Source: Sulfobacillus benefaciens (GTDB lineage: Bacteria > Bacillota > Sulfobacillia > Sulfobacillales > Sulfobacillaceae). Taken from it: 40,427 bases of DNA. Below are positions 29,976 through 37,580 of the stretch, one piece after another (within the stretch, counting starts at the first letter, position 1; every line of letters starts with the position of its first letter). The notes under the pieces were generated by a model that saw only the letters and a list, made by a program, of their open reading frames with translations, was not told the DNA's origin and did no database searches. A program made the position numbers and the translations under genes. The stretch covers positions 1 to 40,427 of the forward strand of contig PXYW01000025.1 in assembly GCA_003023695.1 (NCBI GenBank), read 5' to 3'.

Positions 29976-30470
29976 AACCCGATGGGGTTAGGAGGCGGAA
30001 GAGTTCATTCTCCAACAGTATCAGCCAAATGGGCGAAATGCGGCATCAGAACCCATGCTGTACGAACCACCAACAACTCAGCTGCACGAACCGCTAACAG
30101 CGGGCCAGCACTTGCTTGGGCGATAATCCATCAACGTGTGGATTGGCAAGTCGAAAACTCTTTTTTATTATGCAATGATTTGAACTGACTACCACCCTGC
30201 CGCGGAAGACAGACCTGTGCATTGTGCTGCCTCCGTGCCCTGATACCATTGGATAAAATTACTAAATGTGAGAAAAAACTCTGTAAACATGTCGATATTT
30301 GGCATATATGAGCTGAAAGCATTAAATTTCTTAACTCTTCCAAATTTATCTATTCGGAGTTGTCGAATTTTACCGTTAAATATGGATAGTGTTTCACTAA
30401 TGTTTCGATTGTATTATACATATGCGGCAGTTGCCTGTAGGCATCTGACGTCGGATTGGAGGGGAAGTCA
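29976..30470. other. Intergenic region before the secretion-like operon
   Basis: About 500 bases without a convincing gene. The first part still has ordinary composition and could hold degraded coding sequence. From about 30160 to 30430 it is markedly A+T-rich compared with the rest of the window. TATTATACA (30412-30420) lies 50 bases before the first gene and may hold the -10 of the operon promoter; no strong -35 is seen. Confidence 0.4.
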
Positions 30471-30704
30471 ATGCCTTCGGCCCAATTGCTTGTGATGATT
30501 TCCCGATTGACGGCCATCTTGGTGGACTTGGCAGGTGGGGTGTTTACGCTAGTCATGGTCTATGGCGGAATTCGGCTCATGGTGGCGCATAGTCCCCGGG
30601 CGGTGCAAAGTTCCAAGGAACTCATGGGTCGTGCAGCCATTGGTTTGGCGTTAATCTTGTTGGTTGACTTAATTCGTCAACTGTTGCAATATGTCGTCTC
30701 TTAA
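30471..30704 (+). CDS. VirB2/T4SS-pilin-like small membrane protein
   Basis: A 77-residue protein with two hydrophobic segments (about 14-37 and 54-74) joined by a short polar loop containing HSPRAVQSSKELMGRAAIG. This is the arrangement of VirB2/TrbC-type pilin subunits and Gram-positive T4SS pilins, where the loop between helices ends in a conserved Gly before the second helix. The ATG at 30471 follows GGAGGGG (30458-30464). It is the first gene of the operon and overlaps the next by 14 bases. In function it may form a surface filament or a channel element. Assignment rests on topology and context. Confidence 0.6.
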   Translation: MPSAQLLVMISRLTAILVDLAGGVFTLVMVYGGIRLMVAHSPRAVQSSKELMGRAAIGLALILLVDLIRQLLQYVVS

Positions 30705-31476
30705 TCCGTTGACATGGTCTCTGGAACAGTTGTCACGATGGGTGGATCAAGCCCTGGTACGAGTCGCGGACAGCTTATTTCGTCAGGTCGTGTTTGCTCC
30801 CATACGGTGGAGCCAAATGGCAAATGAACTATATCGAACCAATTTGCAATTGGCGTTAGCTTCGCTGTGTCTGGGACTGATATGGACTTTAATCCAGCAT
30901 ATGTGGCCGATATGGGAACGCCGGACAATTGGGACTTCGGTTTTCTCGTTGGAAAGAACGGTCACCGCAGCCCTTATGGCAGTTGTGGCACTTCCTGTGG
31001 TACGTGGGTTGCTTGATTTTAACGATGCTATTGTGCGAAGTTTCACTACCCATTTGCCAACCGCGGCGGTGACTAGTTCTTCTCCACTCGAACTATCTCT
31101 CAACCCTCTTTTGGCGTTGGCGTTGGGAGCCATAGTGCTGGGACTTTTAGTCTATCTGGGGGTGTTTTACGCATTGCGCACGGTGGAGGTGTACATCCTC
31201 ACCGGGCTCATTCCGTGGTTTATGGTGCTCTGGGCCAATGGCCGGGATGATGGCTGGCTTAAAAACCTATCGCGAGAGTTATTGGTGGCAATCTTCGTGC
31301 AATGTCTTCATGCAATGGTATTTTGGCTTTTTGTGCAGATGGCGGTGCATACATCGTCGTTGGCAGATGAATTCTTCCAAGCTGGGGTGTTATGGTACAT
31401 GACTAAGATACCAGATCAATTGCGTCGGCTGTTTGGTGCCTCCGGCGGTCGCGGGCGGCTTCTTCCATGGATGTAA
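30691..31476 (+). CDS. VirB6/TrbL-like polytopic membrane protein
   Basis: A 261-residue protein with about six membrane segments, including LASLCLGLIWTLIQ, a leucine-rich central pair and LLVAIFVQCLHAMVFWLFVQ. The last segment, Gln-Cys-Leu-His followed by a hydrophobic stretch, resembles the TrbL/VirB6 region in Gram-positive conjugation systems, often annotated as TrbL or PrgH-like. VirB6-type proteins form the inner-membrane channel. The start overlaps the pilin-like gene and the end overlaps the PrgI-like gene, so the three are coupled. It has no peptidoglycan hydrolase domain. Confidence 0.6.
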   Translation: MSSLNPLTWSLEQLSRWVDQALVRVADSLFRQVVFAPIRWSQMANELYRTNLQLALASLCLGLIWTLIQHMWPIWERRTIGTSVFSLERTVTAALMAVVALPVVRGLLDFNDAIVRSFTTHLPTAAVTSSSPLELSLNPLLALALGAIVLGLLVYLGVFYALRTVEVYILTGLIPWFMVLWANGRDDGWLKNLSRELLVAIFVQCLHAMVFWLFVQMAVHTSSLADEFFQAGVLWYMTKIPDQLRRLFGASGGRGRLLPWM

Positions 31477-31748
31477 ATCGGATTGTTCCCATACCATTGG
31501 TTAAAGCCCCAACGGTTATGTGGGGGCTCCACCTCAAAGATTTGATTTGGCTGGCTATGGGAGTAGTGGTTGACTTGGCACTATGGCCTCGCCATCAAGT
31601 ACGGATGACCAACATCATTGCGATGGGACTCATTGGTGCAGTGAGTTTGGGTTTGGCTTGGGGCAAATATGAAGAAGTACCATTGAGCGAATGGTTGTAC
31701 TTGATGATCCGGTATCTAGTGAGGCCTAGAACCTACATCTCTCACTAG
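31467..31748 (+). CDS. PrgI/VirB3-like membrane protein
   Basis: A 93-residue protein with two adjacent membrane segments (about 24-41 and 48-65) and a C-terminal LSEWLYLMIRYLVRPRTYI. That tail, an amphipathic helix followed by an aromatic/Arg segment, is the mark of the PrgI family, the Gram-positive counterpart of VirB3, which anchors the VirB4 ATPase to the membrane. It overlaps the TrbL-like gene by ten bases and is followed after 34 bases by the VirB4 N-terminal gene, the usual order of PrgI-VirB4 pairs. Confidence 0.72.
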   Translation: MDVNRIVPIPLVKAPTVMWGLHLKDLIWLAMGVVVDLALWPRHQVRMTNIIAMGLIGAVSLGLAWGKYEEVPLSEWLYLMIRYLVRPRTYISH

Positions 31749-31782
31749 AACGTTTAAAACTAAACAGATTGAGGTGGATTAG

Positions 31783-32373
31783 ATGGCGGTGTCTTTAAAC
31801 CGACTGTTGCCCATTCGCGCCATTGGGCCTGGAATTTGTCTTATTGGGCGGGACAGATTTTCCTTAATCATGGAGGCAACACCAGTCAATTTCTCCTTGC
31901 GCTCTTTGGGGGATCAAGATCGTTTGATTCATGGCTATACGGCATTTCTTAACGGGTTGCACTTTCCGGTAGAACTTTTGGTGAGATCGGACGTATTACG
32001 GTTGGACGACTATTTGGGCGATTTGAAATCTCGCGAGGAGGAGATTGAACCAGCGTTGAGGCCGTCTTTGGGCGACTATATCGACTTTATACAAGAGGCG
32101 GTGTCGGTTCATCATTTATTGAGACGCCGGTTTTTTGTGATTTTGCCTTGGCAGGGGTCTGATAGTAGAAGCCGCCCGCTTCGTCGCGGAGAAGTATTGT
32201 GGCAAGAGGCCGAACAGGAACTGTTTCGACGTCGGGATATTATCATCCAAGGTTTGCGCCCTTTAGGTATTCGGCTTCGCATGTTTTCCACCGAGGAGAC
32301 ATTTAGGTTTTTCTATGCGAGCTTAGGAGGTGGACAGCCTTTGCCTCCGGGGGTTAATTGGGCATGGGATTAA
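31783..32373 (+). CDS. VirB4 N-terminal domain as a separate protein
   Basis: This 196-residue soluble protein looks like the N-terminal membrane-interaction domain of VirB4/TraC-type ATPases. It has an opening NRLLPIRAIGPGICLIGRD, the FSLRSLGDQDRLIHGYTAFLNGL stretch, LLVRSDVLRLDDYLGDL, and RRRFFVILPW, all seen in that order in PrgI-linked VirB4 proteins. It ends where the ATPase gene begins, overlapping by ten bases. The gene therefore appears to be one half of a split VirB4. The split does not look like damage, because each half has a start and no frameshift is needed. The start at 31783 is preceded by a modest GAGGTGGA. Confidence 0.6.
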   Translation: MAVSLNRLLPIRAIGPGICLIGRDRFSLIMEATPVNFSLRSLGDQDRLIHGYTAFLNGLHFPVELLVRSDVLRLDDYLGDLKSREEEIEPALRPSLGDYIDFIQEAVSVHHLLRRRFFVILPWQGSDSRSRPLRRGEVLWQEAEQELFRRRDIIIQGLRPLGIRLRMFSTEETFRFFYASLGGGQPLPPGVNWAWD

Positions 32374-34070
32374 TATCGCGCATTCGGTCGCGAAAGGTGA
32401 TTCCCACCGTCTCGGCAATAATGCCGGACGCGATTCAATTTGGTGCTGATAAATGGCAGATGCACGGAAAGTGGTACCGCAGCTTCTTGGTAGTAGCCTA
32501 TCCCAGGGAAGTGCAAGCCGGGTGGTTTGAACCGTTTCTTCGCTTTCCGCGACCATTGATTCTGACAATATTTTCTGGACCGGTACCGATTGATTTGCAA
32601 CTGGGCTCCATGAACCGCTCATTATTATGGAATTTGGGAGAGGAGGAGGCTAACCGACGTTCAGGTCGGTTAGCCGACCCAGTTCGCCATACTGCAATAG
32701 AAGATGCCGAAAGGATCCGGGGGAGGGTGGCTCGTGGCGAAACTCGATTGATTGAAACTCACTTGACCGCCACATTATGGGCTGAGTCTCTGGAAGAATT
32801 GGACGATGCATCCAATTTATTAATCGGTTTGGCATCGGGCATGCTTCTTGTAATGCGTTTGTTGCGATATCAGCAAGAGGTAGGGTTGCAACGCATCCTT
32901 CCTGTTTTTGGTTCTCCGTCGCATCCCCGGGAGATGGATGCCCATGCGTGGGCTACACTGTTTCCCTATGCGTCACAAGAGATTGTCCATGAACATGGCC
33001 AAATATGGGGAGCTAATGCCCAAACTCATTCTCTGGTGATAATAGACCGATTTCAACTGCCGTCTCCACACTCAGTCACCGTAGCCTGGTCGGGCGCAGG
33101 GAAAAGTTTTGCCGCGAAATTGGAAATTTTGCGCACTCGATACCGAGGAATTCCGGTAAAGGTATTAGATCCCGAGGGAGAATACCGGGTTTTGGAACAT
33201 ATCGGAGCGCACATTTGGAAAATTGGGGATCCAGACAATCCGGAATTTCCTTGGGATCCCTTCCGAATTGAGTCAAATGACACCCCGGAAGAGACGGAGC
33301 GTCAAGTCGATTTTTTACTACGATTTGTGGAACGGTTGGACCCCAGTATCAAGCAAATGACCCCAATTTTGGAACGGGCACTTTGGCGGATTATTAGGCG
33401 ATTCCAGCCATCAACGGCAAGAGGCGGTGAGACCACTTTAGTATTTCGCCAGCGATCAGAGATTGTGTGCGATGACAACATATTGTTGCAAGAGCTTCAG
33501 GAAATAGATTTCGCGACAAGTGAACGGGTAGAGGCCTTGATACATCGTTGGAAAGTGCTAGCCCCAGTGGGAGCAAAGTCGGGGTTTGGTTGCCAGGTAT
33601 TTGACTTGAGCCGACTTACGGAAAAAATGAAAGCGGCTGCGTATTTGGCTGTCACGGAATATATCGCACGTACGGTGATTGAGGTTCCCCGCCAGCTAGT
33701 GGTGTTTGACGAAGCGTGGCAGTTGTTGAACGATCCGAACACCGCGCCGTACCTGGAGTCGCTTTATCGGCGCGCTAGAAAGTGGGGGACGGCTTTAGCT
33801 TTACTTACTCAAGACATTGGTGATTTCACCCGTAACAAAGCGGCTGAGGTGTGCCTAAGAAATTCTCCCATAGTTTTGTTGCTACGGCAGCATCCGGAAA
33901 GTTTAGCGGAGGTGACCCAACTGATGCGGTTAGAAGCCGGGGAAGTGGAATTATTGAATTTCGCGCAAAGAGGACAAGGGATTTTAATAGTTGGCGATGA
34001 CCACGTGCCGTTAAATGTGTTGGCTGCGCCTTATGAGGTGCGTCTTATCAATATGGAAACTGCGAGGTGA
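32364..34070 (+). CDS. VirB4-type secretion ATPase, C-terminal part
   Basis: This cytoplasmic motor of a type IV secretion-like system has 568 residues. Walker A reads AWSGAGKSF (Lys247), somewhat diverged from GxSGxGKS. DPEGEY, a VirB4/FtsK-superfamily feature, follows shortly after. Walker B is LVVFDEAWQLL (about 446-454), and the late segment ALLTQDIGDF carries the sensor Gln of the superfamily. The ATG at 32364 overlaps the stop of the gene for the N-terminal domain. VirB4 energises assembly of the pilus or channel. No VirD4 coupling ATPase is found in the window. Confidence 0.88.
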   Translation: MGLISRIRSRKVIPTVSAIMPDAIQFGADKWQMHGKWYRSFLVVAYPREVQAGWFEPFLRFPRPLILTIFSGPVPIDLQLGSMNRSLLWNLGEEEANRRSGRLADPVRHTAIEDAERIRGRVARGETRLIETHLTATLWAESLEELDDASNLLIGLASGMLLVMRLLRYQQEVGLQRILPVFGSPSHPREMDAHAWATLFPYASQEIVHEHGQIWGANAQTHSLVIIDRFQLPSPHSVTVAWSGAGKSFAAKLEILRTRYRGIPVKVLDPEGEYRVLEHIGAHIWKIGDPDNPEFPWDPFRIESNDTPEETERQVDFLLRFVERLDPSIKQMTPILERALWRIIRRFQPSTARGGETTLVFRQRSEIVCDDNILLQELQEIDFATSERVEALIHRWKVLAPVGAKSGFGCQVFDLSRLTEKMKAAAYLAVTEYIARTVIEVPRQLVVFDEAWQLLNDPNTAPYLESLYRRARKWGTALALLTQDIGDFTRNKAAEVCLRNSPIVLLLRQHPESLAEVTQLMRLEAGEVELLNFAQRGQGILIVGDDHVPLNVLAAPYEVRLINMETAR

Positions 34071-34075
34071 GGGTT

Positions 34076-34624
34076 ATGGCGGTTCCTTTTAAAATTCCGC
34101 GTTCTGGTGCCATTGCAATGATTGTTGCTGGGTCTTTATATGCGGCACTGAGCATGCCCCATTTATTTGTACACACTGTTCAACTACCGGTGGCCACTCG
34201 CTACGTTTCTCCAGGGGAATCCTTGCAACCCAGTGACTTTACGATGGCGACGGTGGCTGCAAAGCCATTAAATGTGGCGCCTGGCCAAGTGCTGAAAAAT
34301 GCATTAGTGCCCGGTCAAGTGATTACGAATGCGCTTTTAGGGGTGTCAAGACACGTGTCTGGAGTATTGGTGGCGGTAACTCCGTCTAATGCAGCAGACA
34401 TTGCCGTAGCTTCACCGGGCAGTGTCGTCTCGATCATCGTGATAAGCAACAGCGGCGAGACTTGGCACTCGTCGGCAGTACCGGTAGTAAGTGCATCAGC
34501 TGGCAATAATATTTTAGGAACCCAAGCCAATGCCGTATTATTGCGGCTGCCGATGTCTCAGGCCGAGAAATTTTTACAGATGTCAACGCATGCCCAGGTG
34601 TTCTTGGTAGGGGTGGGGCGATGA
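34076..34624 (+). CDS. Membrane-anchored SAF-domain protein (CpaB/FlgA-like)
   Basis: A 182-residue protein with a short cytoplasmic N-terminus, one membrane segment (about 10-28), then a SAF domain in VATRYVSPGESLQPSDFTMA and LNVAPGQVLKNALVPGQVI. SAF domains occur in CpaB/RcpC of Flp pilus systems and FlgA of flagella, and single-pass SAF proteins also occur in Gram-positive conjugation clusters. The remainder is beta-rich and external. The ATG at 34076 follows GAGGTGAGGG; a GTG at 34067 is possible. It overlaps the next gene by four bases. Confidence 0.65.
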   Translation: MAVPFKIPRSGAIAMIVAGSLYAALSMPHLFVHTVQLPVATRYVSPGESLQPSDFTMATVAAKPLNVAPGQVLKNALVPGQVITNALLGVSRHVSGVLVAVTPSNAADIAVASPGSVVSIIVISNSGETWHSSAVPVVSASAGNNILGTQANAVLLRLPMSQAEKFLQMSTHAQVFLVGVGR

Positions 34625-35553
34625 TGGTGGTGGCTACTGGACATAGTCAAGTTCAGCAGTTTGTTAAAACAACCCGTCCTACCGTATACGCTGCTGAGAC
34701 CTGGACTGAGGTTTTGCAATTGTTGCCGCAAACCCAGGCGGTGTTTTTAGGGGACCGGTTACCAGGTCGTCCGAATTGGGAACAAGTGTTGCCGATAATT
34801 GCTTCCTCGGCACCTAGAGTCCGGTGGATGATCTGGTTGTCCCAAGAACGCGATCGCCAACTATTTTTAGGAACTCATGTAGAACTCAAGACGGGCGACT
34901 TGACGTCAGGCGATTTGTTAAACTGGATAGAAAAATTTTCCCCGTCAGAGTCCTCTTTCACGTTGCCGAAACGATGGGTGTTGTGGCGTCCAGACATGTC
35001 TTTTGGCCAAGGCATCATTGCCCAACTGACTCAAGCTGCGAATAACCAATATGGTTCTGGGTGTTGGGTAGATTTGGATTGGAGTGTGGCGGGATTAACT
35101 GCCGAGCTCTGTAGTGAGGTATGGAACCAGGCAGAGTTTTCCTATGAGAAACTTAAGGTGAAAGCTATGCATTGGGGCTGGGTAGCGCCGGCCCCACCGC
35201 CTTGGTCGGTAATATTTCAAGTGCCCACTACAGGGGACTTGGAGCGTCTCTTAAAGCAGCGCTATGGGTGGTGGGGACTGGATATTGGTGCCAATTATCG
35301 CGTGCCATTGGCTATGAGTGCCATTGAATTGGCATCGCATGTGGTTGTCATTGCTCAAGGTTCCCCAAAGATTTTGCAAGAAGGATTGCGGGCGATTAGA
35401 ATGATCTGTCCAGGAGTTGAAATTACCGGAATCGGCATAGACCCTGCAATGCAATCTGCTGTGGCTCGTGTCGGTGGATTATGGTTCGAGTGGCCACCCC
35501 ATAGTCCCCCAGCCAAGACCTCATTTTTTCGCAAAAAACTATGGCGTAATTAA
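34621..35553 (+). CDS. TadZ/CpaE-like protein without a P-loop
   Basis: A 310-residue soluble protein I place tentatively in the TadZ/CpaE group of MinD-like proteins. Residues about 1-105 look like a receiver-type domain (AVFLGDRLPGR). Residues about 115-300 follow the MinD pattern: WVLWRPDMSFGQGIIAQL where a Walker A should be, WVDLDWSVAGLTAELC like the vDlD switch, then GLDIGANYRVPLAMSAIELASH like the DTPPG segment. The P-loop Gly-Lys-Thr is absent, so ATP hydrolysis is unlikely. In Flp systems TadZ places the machine at the cell pole. Its fit here depends strongly on context. Confidence 0.42.
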   Translation: MMVVATGHSQVQQFVKTTRPTVYAAETWTEVLQLLPQTQAVFLGDRLPGRPNWEQVLPIIASSAPRVRWMIWLSQERDRQLFLGTHVELKTGDLTSGDLLNWIEKFSPSESSFTLPKRWVLWRPDMSFGQGIIAQLTQAANNQYGSGCWVDLDWSVAGLTAELCSEVWNQAEFSYEKLKVKAMHWGWVAPAPPPWSVIFQVPTTGDLERLLKQRYGWWGLDIGANYRVPLAMSAIELASHVVVIAQGSPKILQEGLRAIRMICPGVEITGIGIDPAMQSAVARVGGLWFEWPPHSPPAKTSFFRKKLWRN

Positions 35554-35966
35554 TTGTGGGTGCCGGCTTTAGTCTCTCCCTCAGGCGGGATACGAAATAC
35601 AGTGCCGCGAAACAAGGCGACTAATTGGTCCTGGCTTTTAATTTCGACCGTGTAGACTGCAACCCGCCTCCTGAGTGCAGCTTCTTGGCAATAAGCGTAA
35701 AGTGTTTCCCCACTGCGGGCAGCGCGGATAAAAGTCATGGAAGTGTCTAAAGCCACTGCAGGAATGCCATGAATGTTGCTGGCCCGCGCAAACACTGCAT
35801 CAGCCAAAGTAAAGATTACGCCTCCGTGGGCAGTGCCATGCTGGTTCAAATGTTTCTCTGCGATAGATAAGTGGGCTATGACTTGTCCTGGTTCGGCCTT
35901 ATCAATGATAATCCCCAATTCTTCGCCAAAGATGTCGCGACTTTCTTCGCTCATGTTGGCTAACAT
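35550..35966 (-). CDS. paaI: PaaI-type hotdog acyl-CoA thioesterase
   Basis: A 138-residue hotdog enzyme, probably removing stalled or dead-end CoA esters formed during phenylacetate degradation, as PaaI does. The active-site region is HLNQHGTAHGGVIFTLADAVF, with Asn, the HGG turn and Asp. The C-terminal VALFRGTVFRI matches PaaI closely. The first ATG (35966) lies only one base after AAGGAGG; a second ATG at 35954 gives MSEESRDIF, also fitting the family, so the start is uncertain by four codons. It is divergent from paaA, with which it shares a control region, and its end overlaps the TadZ-like gene. Confidence 0.85.
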   Translation of the reverse strand: MLANMSEESRDIFGEELGIIIDKAEPGQVIAHLSIAEKHLNQHGTAHGGVIFTLADAVFARASNIHGIPAVALDTSMTFIRAARSGETLYAYCQEAALRRRVAVYTVEIKSQDQLVALFRGTVFRIPPEGETKAGTHN

Positions 35967-36080
35967 TCCTCCTTAAGTGCGGTTTTACTCTACCATATTC
36001 TGTGAGTGCTCAGTCGCTTTGGCAACATGTCTCATATTATAGGAATCATTGCCATTCATTTGCCATATTTTTTTATCGAA

Positions 36081-36145
36081 TTGACCGAGAAAATTGCTCG
36101 ACGATAAGGTGCCAGTATGATATTTTTTAAGCAAGCGATTGCTTA
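36081..36145 (+). promoter_or_regulatory. paa promoter with 18-bp operator palindrome
   Basis: TTGACC (36081-36086), 16 bases, GATAAG (36103-36108) is one possible sigma-A promoter; TTGCTC (36094-36099) with TATGAT (36116-36121) is another. Just downstream of either lies the perfect palindrome TAAGCAA-GCGA-TTGCTTA (36128-36145). Its place suits a repressor, such as the TetR-type PaaR that responds to phenylacetyl-CoA in other Gram-positive and Thermus-type clusters, but no regulator gene is in the window. Confidence 0.5.
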
Positions 36146-36189
36146 GAAATTTCTGTTTGTACAACCGTTTGATGGAGGGGGGACATTCT

Positions 36190-37146
36190 GTGGAAGAGGC
36201 CGAGCGAACCCGAATTTTTATGGAACGAATCAACGCGGGAGAAAAAATTGAGGCCAATGATTGGATGCCTGATGAATATCGTAATTTGTTGATTAAACAA
36301 ATCCATATGCATGGCATCAGTGAAATTATGGGTGCGTATCCAGAAAAAGAGTGGGTACCCAAGGCACCATCTATTCGTCGCAAACTGGCTCTTAATGCCA
36401 AGGTGCAAGACGAAATCGGTCACGGCCAAATGCTGTTGAGGCTCGCCGAGGATTTAAGCCGCCCCTACGGCCGCGGACGCGAGGAATTAATGGACGATGT
36501 ATTAGATGGACGAGTGAAGTTTCATAATGTGTTTCACATGGAAGCGCCAACCTGGGCGGATGCCGGTGTCATCGGATTTCTCGTGGACGGAGGCGCGATT
36601 ATTACTCAGGCCATGTTGCTCGATAGTTCGTATGCACCGTATGCGCGGATGCTAAAACGGATTGTGGCGGAAGAAAGTTTTCACATGCAACATGGAGAAG
36701 CAGTGGTTTTGGCCTTGGCTGAAGGAAGCCAAGCACAACGCGACATGCTGCAAGGAGCGATAAACCGTTGGTGGGAACCCATGATGTTTTTCTTTGGCCC
36801 GGTTCAGATGGGCAAAGGCGCACAGCGGATGATGGAGTATAAGATTCGAACCAAATCCAACGAAGAGTTGCGGCAAAAATTTATTAATCGCTACGTCCCA
36901 CGGATTACCTCATTAGGCATGACAATACCCGATCCCGAACTGAGACAGGATCCGGAAACCAAAGAATGGCATTACTCGCAACCCGACTGGGAACGATATA
37001 ACGAGATGGTGCGCCTTAACTCAGGACCGATGTCCCAAGCTCGCATTGCTATGCGCCGCTATGCCCACGAGGGGCAACGATGGGTACGGGAGGCAATGAT
37101 CAAGGCCTCAGAGCGCCAAGTTTCGGAACATCAACCGGCTATTTGA
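36190..37146 (+). CDS. paaA: Phenylacetyl-CoA epoxidase subunit PaaA
   Basis: This is the catalytic di-iron subunit of the multicomponent 1,2-epoxidase that opens aerobic phenylacetate degradation. The 318-residue protein is close to the E. coli length. Iron ligands are expected in QDEIGHGQML and in EESFHMQHGE, the two Glu-xx-His motifs. NVFHMEAPTWAD and NRWWEPMMFFFGP are PaaA-specific. The GTG at 36190 is chosen because GGAGGGGGG stands at the right distance; a start at 36139 would lie in the operator and add 17 residues. It is the first gene of the paaABCD set. Confidence 0.94.
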   Translation: MEEAERTRIFMERINAGEKIEANDWMPDEYRNLLIKQIHMHGISEIMGAYPEKEWVPKAPSIRRKLALNAKVQDEIGHGQMLLRLAEDLSRPYGRGREELMDDVLDGRVKFHNVFHMEAPTWADAGVIGFLVDGGAIITQAMLLDSSYAPYARMLKRIVAEESFHMQHGEAVVLALAEGSQAQRDMLQGAINRWWEPMMFFFGPVQMGKGAQRMMEYKIRTKSNEELRQKFINRYVPRITSLGMTIPDPELRQDPETKEWHYSQPDWERYNEMVRLNSGPMSQARIAMRRYAHEGQRWVREAMIKASERQVSEHQPAI

Positions 37147-37193
37147 TGCTCATCCGGTTGGGCTTCACTTGAAACGGAGGAGGATGAATCGCA

Positions 37194-37535
37194 ATGCAAG
37201 ATATGGTTGGCAGCGAATATCCTGTGTTTGAGGTATTTGTTCAAAAAGAGCCATTGGGATTTCATACCAATGTTGGAAGCTTGCGGGCGGCAAACCCGGA
37301 GTTGGCGTTGCAAATGGCGCGGGAGACGTTTTTTCGTCGGGAAAATGCCTATGATATCTGGGTTGTGCCCCAAGACTGCATATTTGGTACTGCCCACGAT
37401 GAAGCCCATTTGCCAGTGTCTGGGTTTGATAAACGGTATCGGCTACCAGGAGGATACGACAACGCATCCCACTGGAAGAAGTTTCGCGCCAAGGCTATGA
37501 CCATCGAAGAAGTGGCCGAAGATATCCGCTCCTGA
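37194..37535 (+). CDS. paaB: Phenylacetyl-CoA epoxidase subunit PaaB
   Basis: A 113-residue structural subunit of the epoxidase that bridges PaaAC heterodimers. The conserved YPVFEVFVQKEPLGFHTNVG opens the protein, followed by NPELALQMARETFFRR, ENAYDIWVVP, and the late GGYDNASHWKKFR. It starts at an ATG after GGAGGAGG. It lies 47 bases after paaA and 45 before paaC. Length is slightly more than the E. coli subunit of about 95 residues. Confidence 0.94.
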   Translation: MQDMVGSEYPVFEVFVQKEPLGFHTNVGSLRAANPELALQMARETFFRRENAYDIWVVPQDCIFGTAHDEAHLPVSGFDKRYRLPGGYDNASHWKKFRAKAMTIEEVAEDIRS

Positions 37536-37580
37536 AATCATGGCAGCGAATTTACGGCAAATCGGAGGAGGAACAATACC

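Noticed and set aside
29817-30188. A 123-codon plus-strand frame.
   Set aside because: No ribosome site, no recognisable motif, and it overlaps the minus-strand frame; the composition reads as non-coding.
30268-30495. A 75-codon plus-strand frame running into the pilin-like gene.
   Set aside because: It lies in an A+T-rich control segment, lacks a ribosome site, and overlaps the better-supported start at 30471.
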